From DASVRZ01 sp038230215 (GTDB lineage: Bacteria; Verrucomicrobiota; Verrucomicrobiia; Chthoniobacterales; DASVRZ01), in assembly GCA_038230215.1 (NCBI GenBank), contig JBBRNR010000007.1:62001-126000 (forward strand): 64,000 nt of DNA, read 5' to 3'. The number at the start of each line of letters is the position of its first letter. Position 1 is the first letter of the stretch. Positions 1-8,617 of the stretch are shown here, piece by piece. The notes under the pieces are model-generated. The model was not told where the DNA came from. It did no database searches and was given only the letters and a program-made list of their open reading frames with translations. The position numbers and the translations under genes are program-made.

Positions 1-125
1 ATGGGGATGGATAATGGGTGACGATCTTATCAGATATTTTTAGTGTTTCGAGCGGCGTTGTTTTGTCCACGATATTCTCATTTTCCGAGGAGAATGACTC
101 GGTTTCGTTTGCTTGGCATGGGTCA

Positions 126-764
126 TTAGGGTTCAGAATTTTTCTGATTCCGAGCGGCTTGATTCAGATAGGAGCGGTCCTCGGCGTCGGCTGGAGAGAG
201 GGTGATAATTTTTTTCCATTCGACTTGCGCTTCACTCTCGCGGTTCTGGCGCTGGAGGAAGGCGGCGAGGTCGCCGTGGGAGGCGATGCTTTGCGGGGCG
301 AGGCGCACGGCCTGGCGGAAATATTTCTCTGCGTCCGCGACGGAAGCCTCGGGAAGTTTTCCGTAGAGCGTGGTAGCGAGAGCTTTCAAAATGGGGTTGA
401 GTCGGCACATGGCGTCGTGCCATTGGGCGAGGATGCGGCAGGCTTCGACGTTTTGCGGGTCGAGTCGCAGTCCGATCTCGGCTTCTTTTTTGATCTCTCC
501 GGCGTAGGCCATCTTCGTGCGGTTATCGGTAAAATCGGTCATTTTCCCGAGGGCAATCGCGAGGGTGACGTGCTTCCGGCCGTTCTGCGGATCGCTGGCG
601 ACGGCGGCGCGGGCGAGTTGCAGTGCGTTCTGTGCGGCGGTATTCGGATCAGCGACAGCCGTGGTATTGCGAGCGGAAGTGGATCGGGACTGCGCGAGGA
701 GCGGCGCGGCGTTTCCCAAAGTCAGGGAGAGGGCCAAGCCCAGAAATAGCACTCGATAATTCAC
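126..764 (-). CDS. Exported tetratricopeptide-repeat protein
   Basis: A 212-residue protein with an N-terminal signal peptide (hydrophobic residues about 5-20, likely cut after the LLAQ stretch). The rest is helical and TPR-like: paired helices with alanines at packing positions and repeated 'LDPQN'/'LAPQS' turns near residues 100 and 155. The segment with GKMTDFTDNRTK followed by YAGEIKKEAE resembles the TPR family that includes eukaryotic RMD proteins. Such proteins usually scaffold protein interactions, here probably in the periplasm; no partner is evident. It is divergent from the DUF423 gene at 802, so the short gap between them should carry both promoters. The family call is from sequence pattern; the specific function is unknown. 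Confidence 0.75.
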   Translation of the reverse strand: MNYRVLFLGLALSLTLGNAAPLLAQSRSTSARNTTAVADPNTAAQNALQLARAAVASDPQNGRKHVTLAIALGKMTDFTDNRTKMAYAGEIKKEAEIGLRLDPQNVEACRILAQWHDAMCRLNPILKALATTLYGKLPEASVADAEKYFRQAVRLAPQSIASHGDLAAFLQRQNRESEAQVEWKKIITLSPADAEDRSYLNQAARNQKNSEP

Positions 765-801
765 GGCCCATGACTAACTTTGCGCCCTGCGATTGACCAA
801 C

Positions 802-1164
802 ATGAAATCCTCCACTGCCTTTCGCATCGCCGCTGCGCTCGCCTTTCTGGGGGTGGCGCTCGGGGCGTTTGGAGCCCATGCGTTTTCCAGTCGGCTCGTC
901 GCTCTCGACACGGTGAAACCCTGGGGCACGGCGTCGCTTTACCACTTGCTGCACGCGGTCGTATTACTGGTGCTGAGTCGGGATTATGCGGCTCGCAAAG
1001 TGAGCTGGTGGTCGTTCTTTTTCGGGGTGCTGGTTTTCAGCGGCTCGCTCTATGTCTATTCGCTGACGCGCGTGAAATGGCTCGCGCTGCTGACGCCATT
1101 CGGCGGGCTCGCCCTGCTCATCGGGTGGGGTAGCCTGGTGCTGTCGAAAAAGGAAACGATGTAA
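802..1164 (+). CDS. DUF423 family small membrane protein
   Basis: 120 residues if the ATG at 802 is used; an in-frame TTG at 793 would add three residues. It has four hydrophobic segments and the family's N-terminal pattern ('LAFLGVALGAFGAHAF') followed by conserved polar residues after helix 1. DUF423 (YgdD-type) proteins are inner-membrane proteins of unknown role, usually about 120-130 residues, so this one is full length. It is followed after 3 nt by a glycosyltransferase, so the two are probably co-transcribed, though nothing links them functionally. Confidence 0.85.
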   Translation: MKSSTAFRIAAALAFLGVALGAFGAHAFSSRLVALDTVKPWGTASLYHLLHAVVLLVLSRDYAARKVSWWSFFFGVLVFSGSLYVYSLTRVKWLALLTPFGGLALLIGWGSLVLSKKETM

Positions 1165-1167
1165 TCC

Positions 1168-2286
1168 ATGCGGATTCTCATCACGAACAACAAGCTGAAC
1201 AACCGCGGCGGGGCGACGTTGTTTATTCGCAGTCTCGCCCGTGGATTGCAAAGCCTGGGGCATTCCGTGATGGCTTACAGCAGCGATCCGGGCGAGCGCG
1301 AGCGCCTGCTGGAGCACGACACGATCCCGGTGACGACGGATATTGCCTCTCTGCCGTTTCCGCCGGATGTGATTCACGCGCAGCATCATCTGGATGCGAT
1401 GACGGCGATCACCGCGCTGCCCGGAGTGCCGGCGATCTACCATTGTCACGGTGCTCTCTGGCGCGATTGCGTGCCGAAACACCCCCGCATTTACCGGTAT
1501 CTCGCGATGTCGCGGACTCTGGCCGAGCGCATCGCGGTGGAGTCGAATATCGCTCCCGACGAAATCGAGGTCGTGCTGAATGGAGTGGAACTCGCGCGAT
1601 TTGGGACGGTGCGTGAGTTGCCGGAACGTCCGCTGCGGGCACTCATCTACAACAAGACGCACGAGGAAGGCGACGACACGGTGACCGCGATCCGCGAGGC
1701 GGCTGGCCGCTGCGGAGTGGAGTTGGATTGCATTGGACGGAGCTTCAGCAAAGCCATTTTCGATCCAGAAAAAGTGCTGCCGACTTACGATGTGGTCTTC
1801 GCTTCGGGAATGTCGGCCATCGACGCACTGGCCTGCGGTTGCGCGGTGATCATTCTGGGGCGGACGAGTTGCGGTGCCATGGTGCGAATGGAGAATTTCG
1901 AGCGTTTCCGGCAGGTGAATTTCTCCATCGCGGTGAATTCTGCACCTCCGAGTACGGACGCCATCGAGCGGGAGTTGCGGAGTTTCGATGCGAAGGATGC
2001 GCGGTTAGTAACGGACTACCTGCGCAGGGTGGGGGACTTTTCCTTGGTCGTCGAGAATCTGGTGAAGGCGTATGAACTAGCGATCCAGCAACACGAAAAT
2101 ACCGAGACCAATCTGCCTGCCGAAATCGCGGCCACATCGCAGTATCTGCGGCGGATTGTGCCGTTGATTAAAATGACCGATGACGCGCAGTTAAGCGAGG
2201 GAATGACAGCTCGACGGGCCACACAGTTTATCGATCTCCGGGTACAGCTCTCCCGGATCGAAGCGGGGCTCAAGGACGTGTATTAG
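1168..2286 (+). CDS. Glycosyltransferase, GT4-like (GT-B fold)
   Basis: 372 residues. It opens with a Rossmann strand and the donor-side glycine pair seen in GT4 enzymes (NNRGGATLFIRSLARGL near residues 11-27), followed by 'DVIHAQHHLD' and a 'SRTLAERI...VVLNGVEL' segment typical of the link between the two GT-B domains. The C-terminal half is short and the usual ExGE donor motif is not clear; the region 'SGMSAIDALACGCAVIILG' takes its place. It probably transfers a sugar to a cytoplasmic glycan or lipid precursor. It lies between DUF423 and a radical SAM gene (12-nt gap), likely one transcript. Substrate unknown. Confidence 0.75.
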   Translation: MRILITNNKLNNRGGATLFIRSLARGLQSLGHSVMAYSSDPGERERLLEHDTIPVTTDIASLPFPPDVIHAQHHLDAMTAITALPGVPAIYHCHGALWRDCVPKHPRIYRYLAMSRTLAERIAVESNIAPDEIEVVLNGVELARFGTVRELPERPLRALIYNKTHEEGDDTVTAIREAAGRCGVELDCIGRSFSKAIFDPEKVLPTYDVVFASGMSAIDALACGCAVIILGRTSCGAMVRMENFERFRQVNFSIAVNSAPPSTDAIERELRSFDAKDARLVTDYLRRVGDFSLVVENLVKAYELAIQQHENTETNLPAEIAATSQYLRRIVPLIKMTDDAQLSEGMTARRATQFIDLRVQLSRIEAGLKDVY

Positions 2287-2298
2287 ACTATTGCGCCG

Positions 2299-3168
2299 AT
2301 GAGAGAATTTGACGAAATCCGGATCGAGAACACCAACCGGTGTGGCTATCACTGTGTCTTTTGCCCGCGCGAATTGCATGTGCGAACCCAGGGTGTGATG
2401 TCCGTGGAGGACCTCGCGCTGATTTTGGACCGGCTGTCTCCACAACACCGTGGATCGGTCGATTTGCATGGCTTCGGCGAGCCGCTGCTGGATGAGTTTC
2501 TCATTACAAAGGCAGCCATGGTTCGCGCTCGCTGGCCGGAGACGCGCATTCGCATTTACAGCACTCTGGGCGTGCGGCATTCACCGGAATTGATGGCGCG
2601 TCTGGCCGAAAGCGAGATCGATGAAATCAATGTGAGCCTGTATGGCCACGACGCCGAATCTTACCAAGCGATTCACGGTCGAGACCGCTGGGACGAGGCT
2701 CATGCCAATCTGCACGATCTCACCAACGCGCTGGAAAAAACCGGCGGCAAGCTGCGCGTCGTGGTGCGCCGGACGCCCGTGCATGACGAGGAGGATTTCG
2801 GCGACAACCAGCCAGAACGTCGTGAAGCGATGGAAACACAGCTCGCCGGTCAGGGAGTGGCTGGTTTCGTCGAGCGGTCCCTGCATAATTACGGACGCGG
2901 CCGCGCTTACAACGAGCCGGGCCGCCAGTCGGTCTGCTCAGTAACTTGGGGACTGCGAAAACGCATCCTACAAATCACTTGGGATTTGAACGTCATCCCC
3001 TGCGCCTTCGACTTCAATGGCGACGTGAAACTGGGAAATTTGAGGCATCAGACGCTGGATCAGATTTTCGGCGACGCAATTTACCGAGACTTTATTGCGG
3101 CGCACGAATCGGGAAATCTGCAGGCTTATTCCCCATGCGCAGGCTGCGAAAAATGCCCCAAGCCTTGA
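2299..3168 (+). CDS. Radical SAM/SPASM protein
   Basis: 289 residues. The radical SAM cluster motif CxxxCxxC is at C15, C19 and C22 (within TNRCGYHCVFC), which binds the 4Fe-4S cluster that cleaves S-adenosylmethionine. A C-terminal cysteine-rich part (a Cys near residue 215, another at 'VIPCAFD', and a final C-x2-C-x2-C group at 'PCAGCEKC') fits a SPASM-type auxiliary cluster. 'GNLRHQTLDQIFGD' is a common signature just before the last SPASM cysteines. Relatives modify peptides, sugars or other small molecules; the neighbouring glycosyltransferases suggest a role in surface glycan or glycolipid modification, but that is inference. Confidence 0.85.
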   Translation: MREFDEIRIENTNRCGYHCVFCPRELHVRTQGVMSVEDLALILDRLSPQHRGSVDLHGFGEPLLDEFLITKAAMVRARWPETRIRIYSTLGVRHSPELMARLAESEIDEINVSLYGHDAESYQAIHGRDRWDEAHANLHDLTNALEKTGGKLRVVVRRTPVHDEEDFGDNQPERREAMETQLAGQGVAGFVERSLHNYGRGRAYNEPGRQSVCSVTWGLRKRILQITWDLNVIPCAFDFNGDVKLGNLRHQTLDQIFGDAIYRDFIAAHESGNLQAYSPCAGCEKCPKP

Positions 3169-3202
3169 CCGGTCTCAACCGGTCTCAACCGGTCTCAACC
3201 GG
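3169..3202. repeat. Decamer tandem repeat between convergent stops
   Basis: Three full copies and a partial fourth of the 10-bp unit CCGGTCTCAA lie between two convergent genes. The radical SAM stop (TGA, 3166-3168) abuts the first unit. The stop codon of the opposite gene (3195-3197 on the minus strand) lies inside the third unit, so the last codons of that gene are read through the repeat edge. Each unit junction contains the palindrome ACCGGT. No T-tract follows, so this is not an obvious terminator. Confidence 0.9.
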
Positions 3203-4226
3203 CCTTGCGTGGATCAAAATCCGTTGTCAGTTCGAGGAGAATCTTCAAAATTTCCCGGGTGGAATCGCCGGGGTTGTAGAGATGATCGTTGATGAATTGC
3301 CGGGCCGCTGGGACGGGACGCTCGTCGAGAAAAGTGTGGATTTCTGAAAGTGTGCGCGCCATCGGAATACCCACAGCTTGGTAAAGCCCGGCGCGAATCG
3401 GATGCGGCGTTGGCTGCAAACTGAGGGAGGGACGCCCGGCCACAGCGCTGATCAAAAGGGCAGTGGAATACGTGCTGATGAAGGCGGAGCAATTTCCCAC
3501 AAAGCTCTCCAACGAGACGGCGGGCTGCGTTTTTAGGTAATCGGATGCAAACGTGCCGAGGTCGAACCCCGGCTTTTGCTTCGGGTGAGGTCGCGCCCAG
3601 ATTGTTTCGCGTTTCCGCCGTGCGGCAGTCTCGGCGAGTAAGGAGAGCACCTCCTCCTCCGTGTATAACTCCGAACTCGGAAATGTGGCAAAGTCCAAGT
3701 CATTTGGGAGGGCAAAAAAGCCGATCTCATTTTGCTTGCGCCCAGTCACAGGCGAATCGATCCAACTCAGGACCGAATCGAGATAAGGACTCCCGGCAGG
3801 GCGGATGATCGTCGCAGGTATGCCAGCTTCGACCAAATGACGATGGGTCAGCCGGTCTGCCACCAACAGAGTGTCTGGCAACGCGGCTCCCAAGTTGTCC
3901 CAAAGCTTCCTTCCGCCTGAGCCAATGTCGGCCAGAATTAACACACTCGGAACCGCAGCCTCTCTGGCCACGCGCAAGAAGTGCCGCTCGATCTTTCCAG
4001 GCGAACGAATGCTGGTCACGAAAAGATCAGATGCTCCAATGGCCGCTTCCATTTCTTTCAAACTCAACTCGCGGATTTCGGATGGAAAAGGCAGATCGCA
4101 AAGTGCGCAACCATCTGTAAAAGCGTCCACGCGCAACTCTGGGCAATCGGACACAGCCCGATAAACCGGCAGCATGGACATGGCTGCCAGGTTGCCACTG
4201 ATGAACATGCCGATTTTGGGACGCAT
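3195..4226 (-). CDS. Putative GT-B-fold glycosyltransferase
   Basis: 343 residues, not recognised with certainty. It begins 'PKIGMFISGNLAAMSMLPVY', a Rossmann-like first strand, and the second half has 'ETIWARPHPKQKPG', 'FVGNCSAFISTYSTALLISAVAGRPSLSLQ' and 'GIPMART', which resemble the donor-binding half of polysaccharide or CDP-glycerol/sialyl-type GT-B enzymes (conserved HP and an S-T-S loop before a hydrophobic helix). No signal peptide or membrane helix. It is convergent with the radical SAM gene and divergent from glycogen synthase. A glycan-related cytoplasmic role is likely from fold and context only. Confidence 0.55.
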   Translation of the reverse strand: MRPKIGMFISGNLAAMSMLPVYRAVSDCPELRVDAFTDGCALCDLPFPSEIRELSLKEMEAAIGASDLFVTSIRSPGKIERHFLRVAREAAVPSVLILADIGSGGRKLWDNLGAALPDTLLVADRLTHRHLVEAGIPATIIRPAGSPYLDSVLSWIDSPVTGRKQNEIGFFALPNDLDFATFPSSELYTEEEVLSLLAETAARRKRETIWARPHPKQKPGFDLGTFASDYLKTQPAVSLESFVGNCSAFISTYSTALLISAVAGRPSLSLQPTPHPIRAGLYQAVGIPMARTLSEIHTFLDERPVPAARQFINDHLYNPGDSTREILKILLELTTDFDPRKAG

Positions 4227-4337
4227 AAGGACGGTGGAGCTTCGTCACCGATCCGTTTTTTTGCAATCTCGCAGCTTGGCGAGATCGCCGCGCTTCCGGC
4301 TTGTCAGTCGCCTCGGCTTGCGGGCAAGATCGCCCCG

Positions 4338-5546
4338 ATGAAAGCCCTGCTGCTCACGAACGAATTTCCTCCTCACATCTACGGGGGCGCCGGTGTCCAT
4401 GTGGATTATCTCAGCAAGGAACTGGCGAAACTGATCACAGTGGAAGTCCGCTGTTTCGGTGAGCAAAAAAGCGACGATCCCAAGCTGACGGTGAAAGGTT
4501 TCTCACTCGACACGACGGATTTCACCAGTCCGGCGAATCTCAAATCGGTCTTCGGTGCGATCCGTCGTTGTACTGATTTCAATACGACTAACATCGATGC
4601 CGACGTAGTCCATTGCCACACTTGGTATAGTCATTTTGGCGGGATTCTGGCCAAACTTTGCTACGGGATTCCGCTCGTGGTTACGATTCATTCGCTGGAG
4701 CCCCTGCGCCCCTGGAAACGCGAGCAGCTCGGCGGCGGCTACGATTTTACCGTCTGGCTGGAACGCACGGCGGTGGAAATGGCCGACGCGATCATCGCTG
4801 TTTCCGAGGAGACGAAACGCGACGTGCTTAGTCTATTCGAGGTCGATGAAGCGAAGATCCGGATCATCTACAACGGCATCGAGCCTGCTCAATATCAACC
4901 CGCGACGAGTCACGATGCACTGGTGAAGCACGGCATCGATCCGAACCGGCCTTACCTGCTTTTTGTCGGACGCATCGCGCGTCAAAAGGGGATCGTGCAC
5001 CTCGTCAACGCGATCAAATATCTCGATCCAGATTTTCAAATCGTCCTCTGTGCCGGTGCGCCCGACACGCCGGAAATCGCCGCCGAGATGCAAGCCGCCG
5101 TGGCCGCTGCGCAAGAGTCGCGACCCGACATTTTTTGGATTCAGGAAATGGTCAGCAAAGCTGAGGCGATTGAGTTGTATTCCCATGCAGCGGTCTTCTG
5201 TTGCCCGTCGATTTACGAGCCATTTGGAATCATCAATCTGGAGGCGATGGCCTGCGAAACAGCGGTCGTCGCCAGCGCGGTAGGCGGCATCAAAGAAGTC
5301 GTCGTTCATGGCGAAACGGGCTATCTCGTGCCGCTGGAGCAGATGACTTCCAGTCCATTCGAGCCCGTGGACCCGGATCGTTTTGCCCGCGATCTGGCCG
5401 CGCCGATCAATGAGCTAATGCGCGATCCCGACAAACGGAAAAAGATGGGACAGGCCGGCCGCCGCCGAGCCTTGGAGAAGTTTAGTTGGTCCGCGATTGC
5501 GGCACAAACGCGGGATTTGTATGCGGAGTTGCAGTCAACTCGCTAG
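4338..5546 (+). CDS. glgA: Glycogen synthase, actinobacterial GT4 type
   Basis: 402 residues starting at the ATG at 4338; a longer open frame upstream has no homologous character. 'LTNEFPPHIYGGAGVHVDYLSKEL' is the acceptor/donor glycine loop, 'VVHCHTWYSHFGG' and 'TIHSLEPLRPWK' follow, and the C-terminal donor site has the E-x7-E pattern at 'YEPFGIINLEAMACETAVV'. This architecture matches the Corynebacterium-type glycogen synthase / maltose-1-phosphate-forming GT4 enzymes, which are shorter than E. coli GlgA (GT5). It would elongate alpha-1,4-glucan or make alpha-maltose-1-phosphate from an NDP-glucose donor in the cytoplasm. No other glg gene is nearby. Confidence 0.88.
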   Translation: MKALLLTNEFPPHIYGGAGVHVDYLSKELAKLITVEVRCFGEQKSDDPKLTVKGFSLDTTDFTSPANLKSVFGAIRRCTDFNTTNIDADVVHCHTWYSHFGGILAKLCYGIPLVVTIHSLEPLRPWKREQLGGGYDFTVWLERTAVEMADAIIAVSEETKRDVLSLFEVDEAKIRIIYNGIEPAQYQPATSHDALVKHGIDPNRPYLLFVGRIARQKGIVHLVNAIKYLDPDFQIVLCAGAPDTPEIAAEMQAAVAAAQESRPDIFWIQEMVSKAEAIELYSHAAVFCCPSIYEPFGIINLEAMACETAVVASAVGGIKEVVVHGETGYLVPLEQMTSSPFEPVDPDRFARDLAAPINELMRDPDKRKKMGQAGRRRALEKFSWSAIAAQTRDLYAELQSTR

Positions 5547-5568
5547 TCGTCTGGCAGTGGATGAAGCT

Positions 5569-5596
5569 TTGACGAACCATGCGCTCCGGCTATACT
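5569..5596 (+). promoter_or_regulatory. Sigma70-type promoter for obg
   Basis: TTGACG at 5569-5574 and TATACT at 5591-5596 are separated by 16 bp, about 30 bp before the obg start. The match to the housekeeping consensus is good in both boxes. Confidence 0.55.
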
Positions 5597-5626
5597 CCGA
5601 ACCCGGCGAACGTCGGGACTTAGATT

Positions 5627-6712
5627 ATGTTCGTAGATCAAATTAGAATTTATGCCGAAGCCGGCGATGGCGGACGCGGCTCGGTTTCTTTCCGGCGTGA
5701 GAAATTTATCCCGCGTGGTGGCCCCGACGGTGGCGACGGCGGACGGGGCGGAAGTGTAATTCTCAAGGCGAGCGAACAGGTCGATAACTTGGTTTCCTTT
5801 TATTACGACCCCAAGATCAAAGCCAAAAGCGGCAATGGCGGCTCCGGTCGTCAAAAATCTGGCAAGTCTGCCGAGAACAAAATCGCGCTGCTTCCCGTGG
5901 GCACGGCCATTTATCGGGTGCCTGAAAGACTGGTGCCCGTTCCCAAGACGGGATTTGAAGAAGAAGATGAAGACGTGGAGCCGGTGGAAAAGCCGTTGCA
6001 GAAAAAAGGGCTGCCGATTGAGGAATTGGAGTTGGTCGCCGATCTGACTGAGCCGGGCCAGGAATTTATTCTTTGCCAGGGAGGCAAAGGTGGGAAGGGG
6101 AATATCCATTTCAAAAGCTCCACCAATCGAGTGCCAGTCGAATATACCGAGGGCACGGTGGGGGAACGCGGATATTTCTATTTTGAACTGCGCAAAATCG
6201 CCGATGCGGGACTGGTCGGATATCCGAATGCCGGAAAATCGACGCTCATCAGCCAGATTTCGGCGGCCCATCCCAAGATTGCGCCATATCCTTTTACCAC
6301 GCTCACACCGATGATTGGAGTGGTCGATGTGGAAAATTTCGGACGCTTTACCGTGGCCGACATCCCCGGTTTAATTGAAGGTGCTCACAGAAATGTGGGT
6401 CTCGGCCATGACTTCCTGCGTCATGTGGTGCGCTGCAAATTGCTTCTTTTCGTGATCGATATGGCGGGCAGTGAAGGACGAAATCCTTGTGATGACCTGG
6501 CCCGACTCCGTGAGGAAATCGTTCTTTACGATCCCACCTTGGCTCAACGCCAATGGTTGGTGCTCGCAAACAAGATGGATTTGCCGGAGTCTGAAGAGAA
6601 TCTGCGCATCTTTCGCATCCGTTATCCCAAGCCCGAAATCATCGAAATATCTGCTGACCAATCAGTCGGCATCGAGGAGCTAAAGAAGCGGTTGGCTGAA
6701 TTGATTCTTTAA
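5627..6712 (+). CDS. obg: GTPase Obg/CgtA
   Basis: 361 residues. The glycine-rich N-terminal Obg domain ('AGDGGRGSVSFRREKFIPRG' and 'GPDGGDGGRGG') spans about residues 1-200. The GTPase domain follows, with G1 'GYPNAGKST', G3 'DIPGLIEGA', G4 'NKMD' and a G5-like 'EISAD'. Obg associates with the large ribosomal subunit and couples GTP state to ribosome maturation and stress signalling. The N-terminal domain carries an acidic insertion ('EEEDEDVEPVEKP', about residues 108-120) that is longer than in E. coli ObgE. The C-terminal OCT domain is absent, as in many phyla. rplU/rpmA, often adjacent to obg, are not here. Confidence 0.95.
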   Translation: MFVDQIRIYAEAGDGGRGSVSFRREKFIPRGGPDGGDGGRGGSVILKASEQVDNLVSFYYDPKIKAKSGNGGSGRQKSGKSAENKIALLPVGTAIYRVPERLVPVPKTGFEEEDEDVEPVEKPLQKKGLPIEELELVADLTEPGQEFILCQGGKGGKGNIHFKSSTNRVPVEYTEGTVGERGYFYFELRKIADAGLVGYPNAGKSTLISQISAAHPKIAPYPFTTLTPMIGVVDVENFGRFTVADIPGLIEGAHRNVGLGHDFLRHVVRCKLLLFVIDMAGSEGRNPCDDLARLREEIVLYDPTLAQRQWLVLANKMDLPESEENLRIFRIRYPKPEIIEISADQSVGIEELKKRLAELIL

Positions 6713-6720
6713 GTTTTCAA

Positions 6721-7884
6721 ATGCCGAAAGTCGCCAGTTACTGCACGGTTTTCTTGAAACCGGAAATGCTGCACATCTATCGGCAGATCACTGGGCTGCA
6801 AACGTATAAGAATGTCGTCGTAACTAAGACACGTCAGCATGGAAAAGAGTTTCCATTCGAACCAGTTTTAGAACTTCACAAACCCGATAATAAATGGATT
6901 AAGCGATTTGTTTCCAAATACATACAGAAAGAAGAACCTTTTATTTATCGGGGAGAATATGCTGTTTTAGAAAAGGCTCTAAACCTACACCAGCCAGATC
7001 TTCTTCATATCTATTTCGGACACACGGGAGTGCATCTATTGCCCTTTATCGAGAAATCAAAGCTGCCATGCCTGGTCTCCTTTCATGGAGCAGATGTGAT
7101 GCCCCGAGAAGATCGGCCCAACTATCTGACCAATCTCAAGAAACTATTACACGTCATCCCCTTAGTCCTGGCCCGATCTGAGTCTTTGGCAGACCGTCTG
7201 AGAGCTATGGGATGCCCGGCTGAAAAAATTCGGATCAACCGCACTGGCATTCCCTTGGATCAGCTGAAAGCCGTCGACAGGTCAACTCGCGAGAATGTTC
7301 CCCTGCGCTTCATACAGGCCTGCCGTCTGATCGAGAAGAAGGGACTGCGAACCACGATCGAAGCTTTTTCTTCCGTTCGCCGCCAGTTGCCCGGAAGTAC
7401 GTTGGTAATTGCTGGTGAAGGCCCGATGAAAGCCGAACTCGCCTCTCTAGTGGCCAAGTTGGGTCTGGCACCTTACGTGCGGTTCTTAGGTTTTTTGGAT
7501 CAGACTTCCTTGCGGGAATGGTATTCCAATTCAGACGTGTTTGTTCATCCCAGCGAAATCACGGCACGCTCGGATCAGGAAGGTGTTCCCAATTCACTTT
7601 TGGAAGCCATGGCCACGGGTTTGCCGGTCCTGGCGACTTTGCATGGGGGGATCCCCGAGGCTGTGGAAAATGGGAAAACCGGTCTCTTGGTCCCTGAAAA
7701 GGATGTTTCAGCCTTGGCTGCTGCAATGCTGGACTTGGGGCAGGATTTTTCACGACGTCTTTCGATGGGACAAGCCGCAGCCGCATCAGTCCGGGAAAAT
7801 TTTGAGCAGAGCGCTCAAATCATCAAGCTGGAGAGCTATTATGATGAAGCGATTCAAATAGCCAACCGGTCGATCAATATCTGA
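6721..7884 (+). CDS. Glycosyltransferase family 4 protein
   Basis: 387 residues. The N-terminal half has 'LLHIYFGHTGVHLLPFIEKSKLPCLVSFHGADVM', typical of colanic-acid/exopolysaccharide GT4 enzymes. The C-terminal half has 'ACRLIEKKGLRTTIEAF', 'VIAGEGPMKAEL' and the donor motif 'HPSEITARSDQEGVPNSLLEAMATGLPV' (E-x7-E), so both domains are intact. It probably adds a hexose to a lipid-linked exopolysaccharide repeat. It starts 8 nt after obg but looks more AT-rich, with a less biased codon use than its neighbours, so it may be a later insertion. Followed by a small hairpin. Confidence 0.85.
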   Translation: MPKVASYCTVFLKPEMLHIYRQITGLQTYKNVVVTKTRQHGKEFPFEPVLELHKPDNKWIKRFVSKYIQKEEPFIYRGEYAVLEKALNLHQPDLLHIYFGHTGVHLLPFIEKSKLPCLVSFHGADVMPREDRPNYLTNLKKLLHVIPLVLARSESLADRLRAMGCPAEKIRINRTGIPLDQLKAVDRSTRENVPLRFIQACRLIEKKGLRTTIEAFSSVRRQLPGSTLVIAGEGPMKAELASLVAKLGLAPYVRFLGFLDQTSLREWYSNSDVFVHPSEITARSDQEGVPNSLLEAMATGLPVLATLHGGIPEAVENGKTGLLVPEKDVSALAAAMLDLGQDFSRRLSMGQAAAASVRENFEQSAQIIKLESYYDEAIQIANRSINI

Positions 7885-7886
7885 TT

Positions 7887-7906
7887 GCCAGCGCGAATCT
7901 GCTGGC
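7887..7906 (+). terminator. Weak hairpin after the GT4 gene
   Basis: GCCAGC (7887-7892) and GCTGGC (7901-7906) form a 6-bp stem with an 8-nt loop just after the stop codon. The following sequence is only moderately T-rich, so termination is uncertain. Confidence 0.35.
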
Positions 7907-7949
7907 TAGATTCATTTCCCCATTAACCGATAGAGAATACTGCCAAACT

Positions 7950-8612
7950 ATGAATCCTGAAGAAATCGCCCAAGCAAATGTGCTGCTCCGCGACCAATCC
8001 CCGTTGGAAATCGTCCGCTGGGCCATCGCACAAGCCAATGGACGGGCCATTGTTTCCACGAATTTTCGGCCTTACGAGGCTGTGGTTTTGCACCTCGCCA
8101 CGCAGGTTCAGCCGGACATTCCCGTGCTTTGGGTCGATCACGGTTACAACAAGCCTACGACTTACCGTCACGCTGAGGAGGTAAAAGCGTTGCTCAAGCT
8201 GAATATCCAAGCCTACGTTCCGCGCGTCACCACGGCACATTACGACGCCATTTACGGCGGTGCGCCCGAGCCAACTCCCGAAAACGAGGAGCGTATCAAA
8301 GCCTTCAGCACCACTATGAAACTCGAGCCTTTCCAGCGAGGAATGAAGGAACTCGCGCCGACCATCTGGATCACCGGCTTGCGAGAAGTGCAAAATCCCA
8401 ATCGCGCGGGACTCGACATCGTCAGCGCGGATGGGAATTTCGGCTCGCTGAAAATCAGCCCCGTCTTCCGTTGGACCGACCGCGACATGCACGCTTATTG
8501 CCAGGAGCATTCGCTACCGAACGAATGGGACTATTTTGACCCCGCCAAGGCCGACGAAAAACGCGAGTGCGGCCTGCACGCGGCCTGGGGCGGTGCAGCG
8601 GTGAAAGCGTGA
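7950..8612 (+). CDS. cysH: Phosphoadenosine phosphosulfate (PAPS) reductase family
   Basis: 220 residues. Adenylyl-sulfate binding region with 'VSTNFRPYEAVVLHLA' (a variant of the SGG/S-loop), 'VLWVDHGYNKPTTYRHAE', and the C-terminal catalytic motif 'ECGLHAAWGG' with the nucleophilic Cys. The CC...CxxC pairs that bind the 4Fe-4S cluster of APS reductases are absent, which points to the thioredoxin-dependent PAPS type. It would reduce activated sulfate to sulfite. First gene of a cysH-cysD-cysN operon. An APS kinase, needed to make PAPS, is not in the window. Confidence 0.85.
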   Translation: MNPEEIAQANVLLRDQSPLEIVRWAIAQANGRAIVSTNFRPYEAVVLHLATQVQPDIPVLWVDHGYNKPTTYRHAEEVKALLKLNIQAYVPRVTTAHYDAIYGGAPEPTPENEERIKAFSTTMKLEPFQRGMKELAPTIWITGLREVQNPNRAGLDIVSADGNFGSLKISPVFRWTDRDMHAYCQEHSLPNEWDYFDPAKADEKRECGLHAAWGGAAVKA

Positions 8613-8617
8613 GCACC

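Noticed and set aside
1..125. Possible gene end at the left window edge
   Set aside because: No frame over this short stretch shows a recognisable protein; left as intergenic.
18..749. 243-codon plus-strand frame at the window start
   Set aside because: It is opposite the TPR gene, which has a signal peptide and a sensible repeat pattern; the plus-strand protein has neither.
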